A stretch of 64,000 bases of DNA from Lethocerus indicus (GCA_019843655.1 JACDQD010000007.1:27432816-27496815); one strand, 5' to 3'. Counted from the stretch's first letter, positions 21,510 through 33,485 are shown. Numbers and translations are program-made. The notes: generated from the letters alone by a model not told the origin.

Positions 21510-22030
21510 AAGCGTAGAAATAATTAAGTGGGAATTATTTTAGAACGGATTGCCGAATTCTTCATTCGTGGGGTGAAAATCCCGTTTGAAAAACGCTATC
21601 GTGGATTTTCTCTTTTTTTTTTTTGGATAAACCAATTCCGAAATTCTGAAAATAACCGGCAATAAAATTGCAGTTCTGCAATAGAAACAGAATTTGCACA
21701 GAATTTATCACGAAACTGCGTATTTTAATACAATAATTGTAATATGATATTTCTCTACATTATCAATTGTGCCCATAATTTTCTGGTTTCGAGATATTTA
21801 ATGAATTGCTTTCGAATAAATTAACAAATATTTTTATATTACGCGACATTTTAATTTAGAATTTTATTAGTCTCTATTAATGGAAGTTTACTATGAATAT
21901 GAAATTTTGTTTGAATTTCATGTGAAAATGTTGTATTTAAAGTTTGAATTGACTTTAAGACCACTTTCATAATTATGGGCACAATTAACGTCCGGTCAAT
22001 TAAGTTGTAATTACCCAATTAATGTAATGT
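21510..22030. other. AT-rich unassigned stretch
   Basis: GCCCATAATT (about 21771) and AATTATGGGC (about 21971) form an inverted pair around AT-rich DNA, which may mark a small unrecognised element. Nothing else seen. Confidence 0.35.
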
Positions 22031-22035
22031 ATGTA

Positions 22036-22372
22036 ATGGTTAAGTAATTTGTCACTTTCAAACTGCCAAACACTACAGTACATGTGAAAGTGACAGTGCA
22101 GTGAGGATGGCCCAAAACATCCAAAGTGCTAACGGTGACTGACACAGCGCTACTGAAGACGGCGAGCGGCCGAAACCGGTCTGGCGAAAGACCGAACCGG
22201 CGAGAGAGGAGACAGAAGCTCGCCGTCTTCAGTAGCGCTGTCACTTTCACATGCACTGTGGACTAGAGGAGGGGGCGGAAACATCACGAACCTACTTTAT
22301 ATAAACTTTTAATCCGCCCTCTTTTTCAGACGGACCCCACAGCAACGACATAGCCATTGAAGCCAAGTGAAG
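22036..22372 (+). mobile_element. Foldback copy carrying a protease intron-exon fragment
   Basis: Inverse of about 12345-12640 in the protease gene. It has the same foldback arms, the same internal inversion (AGACAGAAGCTCGCCGTCTT), the same GCACTGTGGACTAGAGGAGG, intron end and acceptor, and the first bases of exon 4. Confidence 0.85.
22330..22372 (+). pseudogene. Captured fragment of protease exon 4 (catalytic Asp)
   Basis: After CTTTTTCAG it reads ACGGACCCCACAGCAACGAC, coding [10 protein letters not shown] as in the source exon. It then diverges (GAAGCCAAGTGA) and meets a stop. The rest of the protease is absent nearby. Confidence 0.85.
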
Positions 22373-22402
22373 AACCCTTCACTGATGTTAGGGAACATCA
22401 CG

Positions 22403-22990
22403 AACCCTACAATATTCCAAACTCTTCAGAACGGTCGGAGTCTTCGGGGGAAGATTCTTATTCGGAGAAATATATTATTTACTCGTCCATTGAAAATCGC
22501 AAGTGTCGCCTGTGACGCAATTGTACGGACTGTGCTACTGAAGACGGCGAACGGCCGAAACCGGTCTGGCGAAAGACCGAACGGGCGAGAGAGGAGACAG
22601 AAACACCGCGAACCCTACAATATTCCAAACTCTTCAGAACGGTCGGAGTCTTCGGGGGAAGATTCTTATTCGGAGAAATATATTATTTACTCGTCCATTG
22701 AAAATCGCAAGTGTCGCCTGTGACGCAATTGTACGGACTGTGCTACTGAAGACGGCGAACGGCCGAAACCGGTCTGGCGAAAGACCGAACGGGCGAGAGA
22801 GGAGACAGAAACACCGCGAACCCTACAATATTCCAAACTCTTCAGAACGGTCGGAGTCTTCGGGGGAAGATTCTTATTCGGAGAAATATATTATTTACTC
22901 GCCCATTGAAAATCGCAAGTGTCGCCTGTGACGCAATTGTACGGACTGTGCTACTGAAGACGGCGAACGGCCGGAACCGGTCGGGCGGCA
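22403..22990 (+). repeat. 208 bp tandem triplication built on a foldback arm
   Basis: AACCCTACAATATTCCAAAC starts at 22403, 22611 and 22819. Each unit ends in the foldback arm TACTGAAGACGGCGAACGGC..GAGAGAGGAGACAGAAACAC; the third breaks off at about 22980. Confidence 0.93.
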
Positions 22991-22994
22991 GAAA

Positions 22995-23276
22995 CGCGCA
23001 TTACTAGAGGCGGAAATTCTGTTTATTGTGGGAAAATCGTTGAAAAAAAGCGTTGAAACTGTTGGCGCTCGTTCAAATGGTGACCAGCCGGCGTGGCGTC
23101 GCTGACAAAGAACTGACCGAGAGAAAGCCGACCGGTCGGATTTGACAGACCGCAGACCAAGAAAACACAACGCGACGACGCTGAATTTCTTATCGCCGAT
23201 CCGCGTTTCGACAGCTTTACGCCACCTGAGATTCGGCCGATCGCAAATAAGAACCGAAAAAACCGAAACGATCTAT
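22995..23276. other. Unassigned stretch
   Basis: No gene or known repeat recognised before the large inverted repeat. Confidence 0.4.
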
Positions 23277-23362
23277 AAATTTCTAATTTATCGGCCGTCA
23301 GTTCGACTATTTATTATATTTTTTATTGTTTTGGACTGTCATCGAAATAATTGAAAAATTGC

Positions 23363-25960
23363 GGCGACATATTTGTTTCTAATTTGGGCGTTATCGGTTA
23401 CGATTATTTTCAGTGTCCAGTTTTCGTTCGGTACAGGATCGAAATTGCCGAACTAAAAATATAGATTTTATACGGGAATATTTAATTACAGAAATTGGGC
23501 GAATTTAATAAATAATTCAGACGAAAACAGGAGGTTTTAAGTGTAGCCACAAATATAATCGACAATTTGATAAGGTCACGAGGAGTTCCTCAATAGCCGA
23601 AAAAAACCAAAACGATCTATAAGTTTCTAATTTATCGGCCGTCAGTTCGGCTATATATTATATTTTTTATTGTTTTGGACTATCATCAAAATAATTGAAA
23701 AATGATGGTAGGGGGGGTGGCCAGGGGGTGTTTCGAAAATAACGCTATTCACATCACTATTGGGAGGGTTAAAGATAGGATGTCAGAATTTTATTTATAA
23801 TGATTTTTAGATAATTTTACAAAATTCGTATTTCGTCCGGTGAAAAATTTCCCGAATTAAAAAATTAGATTTTTTTTTCAGGTTTTTTCCAATAGAGCGT
23901 CCAATTTGTCGCGATAATTTTTCTAAAGTTCGGTTTTCGTTCGGGAATTTTGTTCAAAATGGGATAATGGGTGTTGAAAAAACGAATATTATTGCGGCGA
24001 GATATTATTTTTTCCGAGATTTTTTTTTTCTAATCGGGCGTTATCAGGGTCACGATTAGATTTTCCAGAGTTCCCAGTTTTCGTTTTATAGATTTGATAC
24101 GGGAATATTTAATTACCGAAATTGGGCGAATTCAATAAATAATTCCGATAGAAACAGGAGCTATTAGGTGTAGCCGAAAGTAATCGAAAATTTGATAAGA
24201 TATATTTTGCTCTCGAGGAGTTCCTCAAGAGGGGGGGTGGAATCGAAAAATTTGCCTGAAAAGTCGCAGAAAGTTGTCGTTAATATTGGTATGGGAATAT
24301 ATAGTAGATTAATAATTAAAATTTCTTTTTTAGCAAAATAAAATTAATTTCCAACATCGAAATGTCGATTACTTTTGGCCACGAGTCACTGTATACTTTA
24401 CAGTCCGGTTTGGGACGTTATATTGGCGAAAATAATTTTCACACAATTTCATTGAATGAAATAAAAGAAAAAGGCTTTCAGGTGTCTCCTATTTCAATTA
24501 CGCTTGTATTAGGTGCTCAACTATTTGATCGTAAACACGTATTTAATACAAGAAATTGAAATATTAAATTTATTTGACACAGTAAAATTACGATTCTGCC
24601 GGTGGTGGTGGTGGGGGTGGGGATTATTTATGGACAGTGAAAGTGAATTTCAGCGATGAACCCCAAAAACGATTTGAACAAAATTCACCCCGTTATTTCC
24701 GATGAACGCTTCTCGTTCATCTCTGAGTTCACCAATCTATAACATAGTTTCGGTAATTTTTCATTATTCGAAAATACACAATACGGTAACGTTCGATTTC
24801 GACGAAACCGCGACCCGCCATTGTACTGAAGATGTCCAAATATCACTCGTCGAATAATAATGAAAATTCGAACAGATAAATCTTTAATTTAGTTTTTTTT
24901 CAGTTGTTGAATTAATCACTCTCGTTTTTGTTCTGAACTTCGGAAGTTTTAGAAGTATTAGGAGTTACCCAAAAGTAATCGACATTTCGACTTTGGAATT
25001 CATTTTTATTTTGCTAAAAATTAAACTTTAATTATTAATCTATTATATATTCCCATACCGATATTATCGACAACTCTCCGCCGCTTTTCCGGCAAATTTT
25101 CGATTCCCCTCTTGAGGAAATCCTCAAGACCGAAATTCATCTTATCAAATTGTCGATTGTACTTTTGGCTACACCTAAAACCTCCTGTTTTTGTCGGAAT
25201 TATTTATTAAATTTATAATTAATCCCGTATAAAATCTATATTTTTAGTTGGACACTGAAAATGATCGTGACCAAATAACGCCCGATTAGAAAAAAATATC
25301 TCGTAAAAACCGAGATAATTGTTCGTTTTTTGCTGGAACACCCGTTACCGTTCGGTAATTTTGATGATATCCCGAAAGAAAACCGAAAAGAATCTTGAAA
25401 AAAAATCTTACGTTATTCCACCTTTATTTTTTTATTACCCGACGAAATTTTTCCCCGGACGAAATACGAATTTTGTAAAATTATCTAAAAATCATTATAA
25501 ATAAAATTCTGACATCCTATCTTTGACCCTCCTTAATAGTGATGTGAATAGCGTTATTTTCGAAACACCCCCTGACCACCCCCACCCCCCCGACCATCAT
25601 TTTTCAATTATTTTTATGATAGTCCAAAACAATAAAAAATATAATATATAGCCGAACTGACGGCCGATAAATTAGAAACTTATAGATCGTTTTGGTTTTT
25701 TTCGGCTGATTGAGGAACTCCACGTGACCGAAATACATCTTATCAAATTGTCGATTATACATTTGGCCACACTTAAAACCTCCCGTTTTCGTCTGAATTA
25801 TTTATTAAATTCGTCCAATTTCTGTAGATTAATTATTCCCCTATAAAATCCTCTATAAGATCGTATACCGAACGAAAACTGGAAACTGAAAAAATAATCG
25901 TAACCGATAAGCGCCCAAATTGGAAACAAATATCTCGCCGCAATAAAACCGAAAATTATC
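23363..25960. repeat. 2.6 kb inverted repeat (arms ~1 kb, spacer ~0.56 kb)
   Basis: Left arm 23363-24390 and right arm 24955-25960 are inverse copies. Paired examples: GATAGGATGTCAGAATTTTA with TAAAATTCTGACATCCTATC, and AATAACGCTATTCACATCAC with GTGATGTGAATAGCGTTATT. Mariner 3'-end elements sit in both arms (24171-24390 and 24955-25185), with further ends at about 23550 and 25770. Each arm also contains an internal direct repeat (TTTATCGGCCGTCAGTTCG). Confidence 0.85.
24391..24954. other. Central spacer of the 2.6 kb inverted repeat
   Basis: Unique-looking DNA with a (GGT)n-type tract near 24600. No recognised gene; the 65-codon frame at its left edge begins inside the mariner end. Confidence 0.4.
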
Positions 25961-27040
25961 GCCCGGAATATTGAAAAAAAAAAAAATCCTACGTTATTCC
26001 ACCTTTAAATAAATGGCCGAACTCCGTTTTTCCGTTCGCGTTGTGCGGCGACACAATTTTTTTTTTCTAAATTCAGAAAGTGTCGAATTAAATTTATTTT
26101 CGACGCTCGACGAGACATAATCGTGACGGACGCGGCGCGGGCTTTTCGAATAATTTCGCGTCCAGAAAAATTGTTTGCACTCGAATCACAGGGGGGGGGG
26201 GGTGTAAAACGAAAGAGAGAGAGAGAGAGAGAGAGATGAAAAACAACAAACAAGTGTCTGTTGTCGTGTACCTGTGCACTTTTTCAGCTGGAAGTGTGAC
26301 AAGTGGTGGGCCGGCGTGCTGCGTGCTGTGCTGCGTGTTGTGCTGCGTGTAGTGCGCGTGCTGTGCGTGTGTGTCAGTGTGTCGGCTGGCACTTGTGCGC
26401 GCCCGCTCCTCCCGGTCACCGTCAGAGAGTGTTCTATAGACCACGTGGTTCTAGAGAGCCGCTTATATATAACGGGCTAGGTCACTATGTCCCAGTTTTA
26501 GAGCGCCGGTTTCGACACCGGCTCGCCTGCCGCAACAGCGCGACGCCGGTTTCGCCACCGGCCACACCCGCGGGGACGCGATAATTCGATAAATTAATAC
26601 CGCACGAATTGTATACCGGCGACAGATTCGTGCATTCAACAAGTTTCGGGACGATAGCAATGATTGAGGGTTGAAGTTTTCACCCCTCCCCCAAAAAAAA
26701 ACAAAAAACACCCCCGCCATTCGGTCAATGAGAGGTTTCTCCCTATTAGTCTTCGTGTACAGGATAAAACTACACTAATTCGCTTTTAACATAGCTTTTT
26801 TTTGTGGCGAGGGGGTTGTTGTTGAAAATACCGTTCTTCCGCCCCCTCTAACGGTGACTGAAGACGGCGAGCAGAAGACTAAAGCGGAGGAGACAGAAAC
26901 ACCACAGAACCTACGGTACACTATTCTACTACATTAGTATATAATGGACAATATACGAATGTTTAGGAGCTGAATATATACAGTTTATCTGTATTGGCCG
27001 AAAAACGGGTATCGTTGGGGGAAAAAATCGGAAAAATTGA
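25960..27040. other. Unassigned stretch with microsatellites
   Basis: (GA)n at 26214-26236, GTGCTGCGTGTTGTGCTGCG-type repeats at 26310-26380, and a short foldback fragment at 26860-26920 (GACTGAAGACGGCGAGCAGA). No gene recognised. Confidence 0.4.
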
Positions 27041-27044
27041 CAGA

Positions 27045-27532
27045 ATACTGTAGGTCTCCTCTCGTTGGTTAGGTCATTTGCTAGACCGGTTTCGGCCGCT
27101 CGCCATCTTCAGTAGCGCTGTGTTAGTCACTGTTAGCACTTTGGATGTTTTCTGGGGCATCCTCTCACTGCCCACTGTCACTTTCACATGTACTGTAATG
27201 TCTGTCAGTATGTCAGTCGTTTATATATATATATGTGTTCTGTTATTGTTATTGGGGGTTATGTTTGTCTTCGGATTTTTTGGTAAAACACTTAGAAAAC
27301 GGATTAACGACTGACACACTGACAAACATTACAGTACGTGTGAAAGTGACAGTGGGCAGTGAGGATGCCCCAGAAAACATCCAAAGTGCTGACAGTGACT
27401 AACACAGCGCTACTGAAGATGGCGAGCGGCCGAAACCGGTCTAGCGAAAGACCTAACCGGCGAGAGGAGACAGAAACATCACGAACCTACACAGTATTCC
27501 AACCCCTCGCAGACCACAAAACAGGTATATCA
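27045..27532. mobile_element. Best complete foldback element
   Basis: The left arm (27050-27220) and right arm (27305-27470) are ~165 bp inverse copies: CGCCATCTTCAGTAGCGCTG pairs with CAGCGCTACTGAAGATGGCG, and GATGTTTTCTGGGGCATCCT pairs with the right-arm AGGATGCCCCAGAAAACATC. The ~85 bp centre has (TA)n and no coding signal. The right end continues to TTCCAACCCCTCGCAGACCA and CAAAACAGGTA. Confidence 0.88.
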
Positions 27533-27639
27533 AATTAATTGACAGAATTTCAAATAACAAGCCCTATTAACTTGAAACTATTTTAAATATTTTAAATTAA
27601 ACTTAAATATTGCAGAATTTAGAAAATAAATAGTTTTGA

Positions 27640-27945
27640 ACTTGAATGCTTTGTGGTCTGCGAGGGGTTGGAATACCGTCGATTTCCAAAGTGCGTGTAT
27701 TTCTGATCTCCTCTCGGCGGTCTTTCGGTCTTTCGCCAGACCGGTTTCGGCCGCTCGCCATCTTCAGTAGCGCTTCAGTCAGTCACTTAACAACCATAAC
27801 TAATAAGGGGAATAGAAGTGCAGGTGACAGTGGCAGTGCAGTGAGTATGCCAACACAGCAAACCACAGCGCTACTGAAGATGGCGAGCGGCCGAAATCGG
27901 TCCGGCGAAAGGCCGAAAGACCAGCGAGAGGAGAAGAAATGTTTC
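27640..27945. mobile_element. Foldback element copy, shorter centre
   Basis: Starts TTTGTGGTCTGCGAGGGGTTG; arms CGGCCGCTCGCCATCTTCAG and CTGAAGATGGCGAGCGGCCG flank about 100 bp. Internal hairpin CGGTCTTTCGCCAGACCG. Confidence 0.8.
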
Positions 27946-27949
27946 GAAC

Positions 27950-28590
27950 GACCACAGTTATTGCAACTTTTCCAGATTAACCGGGCAAACATTGTGCACA
28001 GAAACAACTATATATTTTTAGTCCCGATATCCCGACAGTGTTTATTAAATATTCCCATGTATTGTCTATATATTTTCCTATATATTGTCTATTGTCCGGG
28101 ATAATAGGGAAAGTTACAACAGTAAAAACAGGAGAGAACTTAGATTAAACTCTGTACAATAGCAAAAACTTTGTACCGCGCTTTGCACCCCACTTATCAC
28201 TATCCAAATATAATTCCATAATCAGTTTTGTTGTTATTCATTTCAAGGCACTTTCTAGACACAATCCGATTTCGTTTCGTCCAAATTTATTTTTCTCTCG
28301 GTAAAATAATCTCGTTAGATTTATACAATCAGCGATAAATGGTTTTATCGAGCGCTTGCGGGGCGGTTAAAAAGCTGTATAAAAATGAAGGAAGAAACTG
28401 AATAACGGCGGTGATTTAGAAATTCCTCAGGCTCAAGCTAAAACTCGTCTTAGGGCCGAAAGAAAAGGAGGCGACAGACCCTTAAAGAAACCCCTAAAAG
28501 AAAGGGAAAAATTAATTTATTGAAACCGATCCGGACTTCGGTCAAAAAAAACATCGGAAGATTAACGGAACTTAAACCGTACAATGAAAA
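27950..28590. other. Unassigned stretch
   Basis: No gene or recognised repeat. Confidence 0.4.
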
Positions 28591-28596
28591 ATATTA

Positions 28597-29040
28597 GCAG
28601 TCCACTTTTTACTTATTCTATTTACAATTAATAAAAAAAACTCTTTGAACATTTTGACTTTTTATAATTATAGCGCATTTATTTAAGTATCTAATATATT
28701 AGGGGTAGCCAAAAGTAATCAACAGTTCGACTTTGGAATTCATTTTATTTTGCTAAAAAATAAAGTTTAATTATTAATCTACTATATATATTCACCGATA
28801 TTACCACGACAACTCTCTGTGCCAGTTTTCCGGCAAATTTTCGATTCCACTCCTGAGGAACTCCTCAAGACCGAAATACATCCGGCATTTATTAAGAGGG
28901 GATTACTTTGGAATATTTGAATTTTGCAGCAGTTACACAATCATAAACAGACTGAATAATTACCGAATTTTGATACTGCTTATCTTAAGATTTATTTAGT
29001 TATTGAAAATTGTCGATTACTTTCGGATACACGTAATACA
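28597..29040 (+). repeat. Second copy of the 15.8-16.25 kb dispersed repeat with mariner end
   Basis: GCAGTCCACTTTTTACTTAT, mariner start TTAGGGGTAGCCAAAAGTAA at 28709, GAATTTTGCAGCAGTTACAC, closing in TTGTCGATTACTTTCGGATAC. This copy keeps both mariner ends around the inserted segment. Confidence 0.75.
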
Positions 29041-29049
29041 ATAAATTCC

Positions 29050-30060
29050 ACATATGCGGTCCCAACCGTTATTCTCCCCCGGAAATTCCGTACTTTAAAT
29101 GAATCTCGTTATATAGGCTTATATATATAATAGTTGTGGCAATAAAATTAATTAACAAAAATAATAGTCCTTCGCCCCTTATTATTATAAGGGGACCGAT
29201 ATCCTTCCGACGAAATTCGAAAATGGAGGACTGCGGATTGAAATTCGGTCAAGTTCGGAAAGTTTCGTCTTCTCGCCGCCGAAAGCAGAGGCCAAGAGCG
29301 CAATTATGGAATTTCTGGAAGCGTAAAAAAAAGAAGCGTTCCATGGAAATGAGAGCGGCTACCTTGAACCGTAACGGGCTGGGCGCGAAGAGGCGGACGA
29401 GCTGCAGGAGGCGGCGGCTGGGAGGAGGGACCGCCTACCGACGGAGCGGACATCTCGCCGGCGTTACGAAACAGACAAGGTCGTGACACCGCCCGCTGAG
29501 GCACGCAGGATGCTGCACGCAGTGGAATCGCTGCTACTTTCACTGCACGCAGGCGGCCCGACTGCTGGGAAGGAGGAGACGTTGGCGGCGGCGGCGGGAG
29601 GAAAGTGGGCCTTGAAGGAGTAGGGAGTTGGAGGGGGGGTGGGGGGCGGGACCTTGTCCTCCGATCGGACGCGGAATTCCGAGTATCCGGTCTTCAGTAG
29701 CGGCGTCGGCTGGAGGACCACAATTGGGGCTGTTCGAAACGGGAGAACGACTGGTACTTGCCGCGATTCATCCTGCCAAGTGGATAGGACCGGCTCCGAC
29801 TTGATGCCAGGTCGGACGGCATGACTAACACAGAATGACTACTGAGGTCGGGTGGCGAAAGTGTGAACCCCCCGCTGGAAGAGACGTACTCTCTCGCCGT
29901 TGCCGATTCCACTCTCACTGGACCCCCCACGCGCCTTCTTCGTCCGGTTGTTGTTGTTGTTGTTGTTGTTTTTGCCCTCCTCAGAACCGGTTCTGACCGG
30001 GAGGGGACGTCCCCCGCTCGGCGAATCGCGATTTGCGGAAGAATAGATCACCCATAGATT
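29050..30060. other. GC-rich unassigned stretch
   Basis: 29370-29920 is GC-rich with CpGs, (CGG)-type runs, a foldback trace (GGTCTTCAGTAGCGGCG at 29690) and (TTG)n at 29947-29970. Overlapping frames on both strands are open, but none is recognised. A promoter or first exon of an unseen gene is possible. Confidence 0.3.
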
Positions 30061-30299
30061 TTACACCCTATAAACGCTATAAAACCTGACATTACAGTCA
30101 CAAATTACAGTGTACTGCAAAGAGCCAAATAATAGACAGCATCAAATACTAGAATTTAAATTGAACTAATACCGTTGTTACATATTTTGCACATGTCCTA
30201 AGTGCAATAAATACATAGAAGTATAAGAAATTGAAAATAATTATTCGAATCGAAGCGACCAATTTACTTCAATTGATTCGTGAAAAACGTGAAAATTTA

Positions 30300-31320
30300 A
30301 GTCAGAAAAACACCGCTAATTTAAAATTAAATTTTCGAAGAAAAAAATGTACGCTGGCATTGTTGAAACGGACATTGTCGGCTCGGTATAACATTGTTGA
30401 AAGAAACATTGTTGAAAGACACATTGTATAAAGAAACATTGTTGAAAGAAAAACATTTTGTGTGTAATATTTCGAAAACTCCAGGGCCACAATTCTCGGA
30501 AGAAATAATGATCGCCGGCATTTTTCAAAGTAACATTGTTAAAAGGCACATTGTTGAAAGATACATTGTTGAAAGACACGTTGTTGCAAGAAACATTGTT
30601 GAAAGACACATTGTTGAAAGAAAAATGTTGAACGCTTCGAACGTTCTGTAGTCAATAATTATGATTATTATTATTGTGTCATTTTCGACGAAAATGACAG
30701 ACAAACACCACAAAATATAAATTAAATTTTCGAAGAAAAATGTCCGCCGGTATTGTTGAAACGGACATTGTCGGCTCGGTATAACATTGTTGAAAGAGAC
30801 ATTGTTGAAAGAGACATTGTTGAAAGACACATTGTTGAGAGACATTGTTGAAAGAAAATTGTTGAACGCTTCGAACGTTCTGTAATCAATAATTACGATT
30901 ATTATTATTGTGTCATTTTCGACGAAAAATGACAGACCCAACACCGCTAATTTAAAATTAAATTTTCGAAGAAAAAATGCCCGCCGGCATTGTTAAAGTC
31001 GGCTCGGTATAACGGACATTGTCGGCTCGGTATAACATTGCTGAAAGAGACATTGTTGAAACCCACATTGTTGAAAGACACATTGTTGAAAGAAAAATTT
31101 TGAACGCTTCGAACGTTCTGTAATCAATAATTATGATTATTATTATTGGGTTATTTTCGACGAAAAATGACAGACCCAACACCGCTAATTTAAAATTAAA
31201 TTTTCCAAGAAAAAATGCCCGCCGGCATTGTTGAAACGGACATTGTCGGCTCGGTATAACATTGTTGAAAGCCACATTGTTGAAAGAATAACACGTTGTG
31301 ACTCTATTTTTCGTCATATT
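30300..31320 (+). repeat. Four tandem ~230-400 bp units full of CATTGTTGAAAGA
   Basis: Each unit has AAATTAAATTTTCGAAGAAA, then ACATTGTCGGCTCGGTATAA, several CATTGTTGAAAGACA repeats, GAACGCTTCGAACGTTCTGT and (ATT)n, ending GACAGACCCAACACCGC. Starts are near 30320, 30720, 30955 and 31192. Confidence 0.85.
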
Positions 31321-31800
31321 GTAATATTTCGAAAACTGCAGGGCCCCAAACAGGGAGTCGGGTTAGAAGGGAACTTAGTTGTTATTTTCCAGACTTTGAT
31401 CTGAATCTAGAAAATTTCCGATAATTCCTTTATTACGCAAAACAATACAGTGAACAATACAGTTATATATTTCGACTTGTATCCATCTACATAAAATCGA
31501 TCGTGTATCGAAAATGTGTACACCATCTACGGATAAACTGTAACGAATACCGTGAACGGGTCTGGAGAGGTAGCGCTCTCTCCGGTAGAACAGACCGGTG
31601 CGACAACAGACCGGTGTCTAGTCAAGGGTGGGTCGCACTGACCGGTCGGCTCTCCGAAGTGTTGTTGTTGTGCCCCATCCGTGTGCCATATCTGGGACGG
31701 GGCGAAAATGAAAACAGAATTGCGACTAACTTTGTTTACAGCCGTCGGACGGAAGTCGAATGTAATTTACGAGCTTTGTCTGTACCCGCAGCCAGAGAGG
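31320..31800. other. Unassigned stretch
   Basis: Nothing recognised. Confidence 0.4.
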
Positions 31801-31805
31801 GGTAT

Positions 31806-31914
31806 GCGTGTGTCTGTCTGTGTCTGTGTGTCTGTGTCTGTGTGTGTCTGTGTGTGTCTGTGTGTCTGTGTCTGTGTGTCTGTGTCTGTGTGTCTGTGTG
31901 TGTCTGTGTCTCTC
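31806..31914. repeat. (TGTCTG)n microsatellite
   Basis: Imperfect TGTGTCTG repeats, followed by a short (TA)n. Confidence 0.95.
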
Positions 31915-31929
31915 GTATATATATATGCT

Positions 31930-32475
31930 ATGTGATATGATGACAACGCAGACCTACTGACTAATTGCTGAAACGAATGCCAATTCGGAAAAAGCGATTA
32001 TAATTGATTTAAATACTGAATAGAAACTAGTTTACCTTTCATTTTATTCATTCATTAAAATTCAACGCGCTTTTTCGTTATCGAATATTTTTTGATAATT
32101 TATTAAGTCCGGTTGTGTTTGAGAGATACTGGGATGCCCGACAAGTTTTGTAAATTTTCATCCTCGTGCTATATTTTGATTTTATGAAATTCATTCTCGA
32201 ACATGTTTGTTCGCCTAAAATACAAATCGTCGATTTTGCAAAATTTCTTAAATTGGCAAATTTGTGTTCCGGTAGATTCGAATAAAACGCGATTTTCGTC
32301 AATTATTTTTATATTCGTTAGATTACCAAATCAATTAACTCTAGCTGTCCTTTTAATATCAAATTTTAAGGATGTCCATTTTTTAAAATCTCAAACCGAC
32401 GACCCAAATTTGTACTTTTAGTGACTCCGGTATTGCAAGTGGAAAATGACAATAATTATTCTTTTCTATTCGTTA
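31930..32475. other. AT-rich unassigned stretch
   Basis: No gene or recognised repeat before the GGGCCGATTTTGCG tract. Confidence 0.4.
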
Positions 32476-32479
32476 ATTT

Positions 32480-33130
32480 TCCTCTTAATAAAATTGCGTA
32501 ATACAGTTTGGGCCGATTTTGCCTAAAAACCGTATTCTTAGGCCGATTTTGCGCTTAAAAATCGCATTTTTGAACAATTTTGCGCCTTAAAACCACATTT
32601 TTGGGCCGATTTTGCGACTAAAAACCACATTTTTGGGTCTATAAACAGCATTTTTTGGCCGATTTTGGGCCTAAAAACCGCATTATTGGGCGATTTCACG
32701 CATTAAAACCACATTTTCGGGCCTAAATACCACATTATTGGGCCGATTTAGCGCCTAAAAACGTCACTTTTGAGCCTAAATATCGCATATTTGGACCGAT
32801 TTTATGCCTAAAAACGCATATTTGGACCGAATTTGCGCCTGAAAACAGCATTTGTGGGCCGATTTTGCGACTAAAAATCGCATTTTGGGCCGATTTTGCG
32901 CCTGAAAACCGCATTTTTGGGCCTATTTTGCGTTCAAATGGAGGACTTCTGGGAAAAAAGCCCACATGCCGACGTGCTGATTCGCGAACTTAGTATATTG
33001 TGGAATATTCGGTCCACAAGTGTCCCAAAGTGAGTTACCACTTGCCCCTGACATTTGCGCCTAAAAACCGCATTTTTGGGCCGTATTTTCGCCCAATATC
33101 GCCTAAATATCGCATTCTAGAGAAATAAAA
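32480..33130 (+). repeat. ~32 bp GGGCCGATTTTGCG repeat, tract 1
   Basis: About 18 diverged copies of GGGCCGATTTTGCGCCTAAA followed by AACCGCATTTTT. Opens at CTCTTAATAAAATTGCGTAA, a flank shared with tract 2. It is interrupted at 32936-33050 by ATGGAGGACTTCTGGGAAAA and a single unit related to the 104 bp satellite. Confidence 0.9.
33009..33052 (+). repeat. Single dispersed monomer related to the 104 bp satellite
   Basis: CCACAAGTGTCCCAAAGTGA followed by GTTACCACTTGCCCCT matches the satellite segment CCACAAGTGTACCAAAGTGA, GTTACACTTGCCCCT. It is preceded by GGAATATTCGG, a weaker match. Confidence 0.8.
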
Positions 33131-33401
33131 CTTTCGCAGTGAAATAGGTTTCAGAGCAAAAAGTTGCAAAGGGCCGCAGGTTTACAGGCCCCTGATCTAC
33201 TGTATTTGTCCATTGAAAGTCGTTCTCATTTTATTTTCTCGCGCGTTTTATCCACTTTTATTTTCTTGCCAAACTTCGATTCGTCCGACATAATATCTCG
33301 TCCGGGTTATTGTGAATCGGGTTGTCGTTTCAAGGTTTCTTCGAAAAAACCGGTTGTGCGAATACCGGGCCCGTTTCATCGGCGGTATTTTTGTGTTGTC
33401 G

Positions 33402-33404
33402 TCG

Positions 33405-33474
<70 letters not shown>

Positions 33475-33485
33475 GAGAGAGAGAC
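33402..33485. repeat. (GA)n microsatellite
   Basis: About 42 GA units with a few G insertions. Confidence 0.95.

Noticed and set aside
22403..22931. RSESSGEDSYSE-type frames as a possible piggyBac N-terminus
   Set aside because: The acidic stretch is too short, lies in a 208 bp tandem repeat, and no catalytic region follows.
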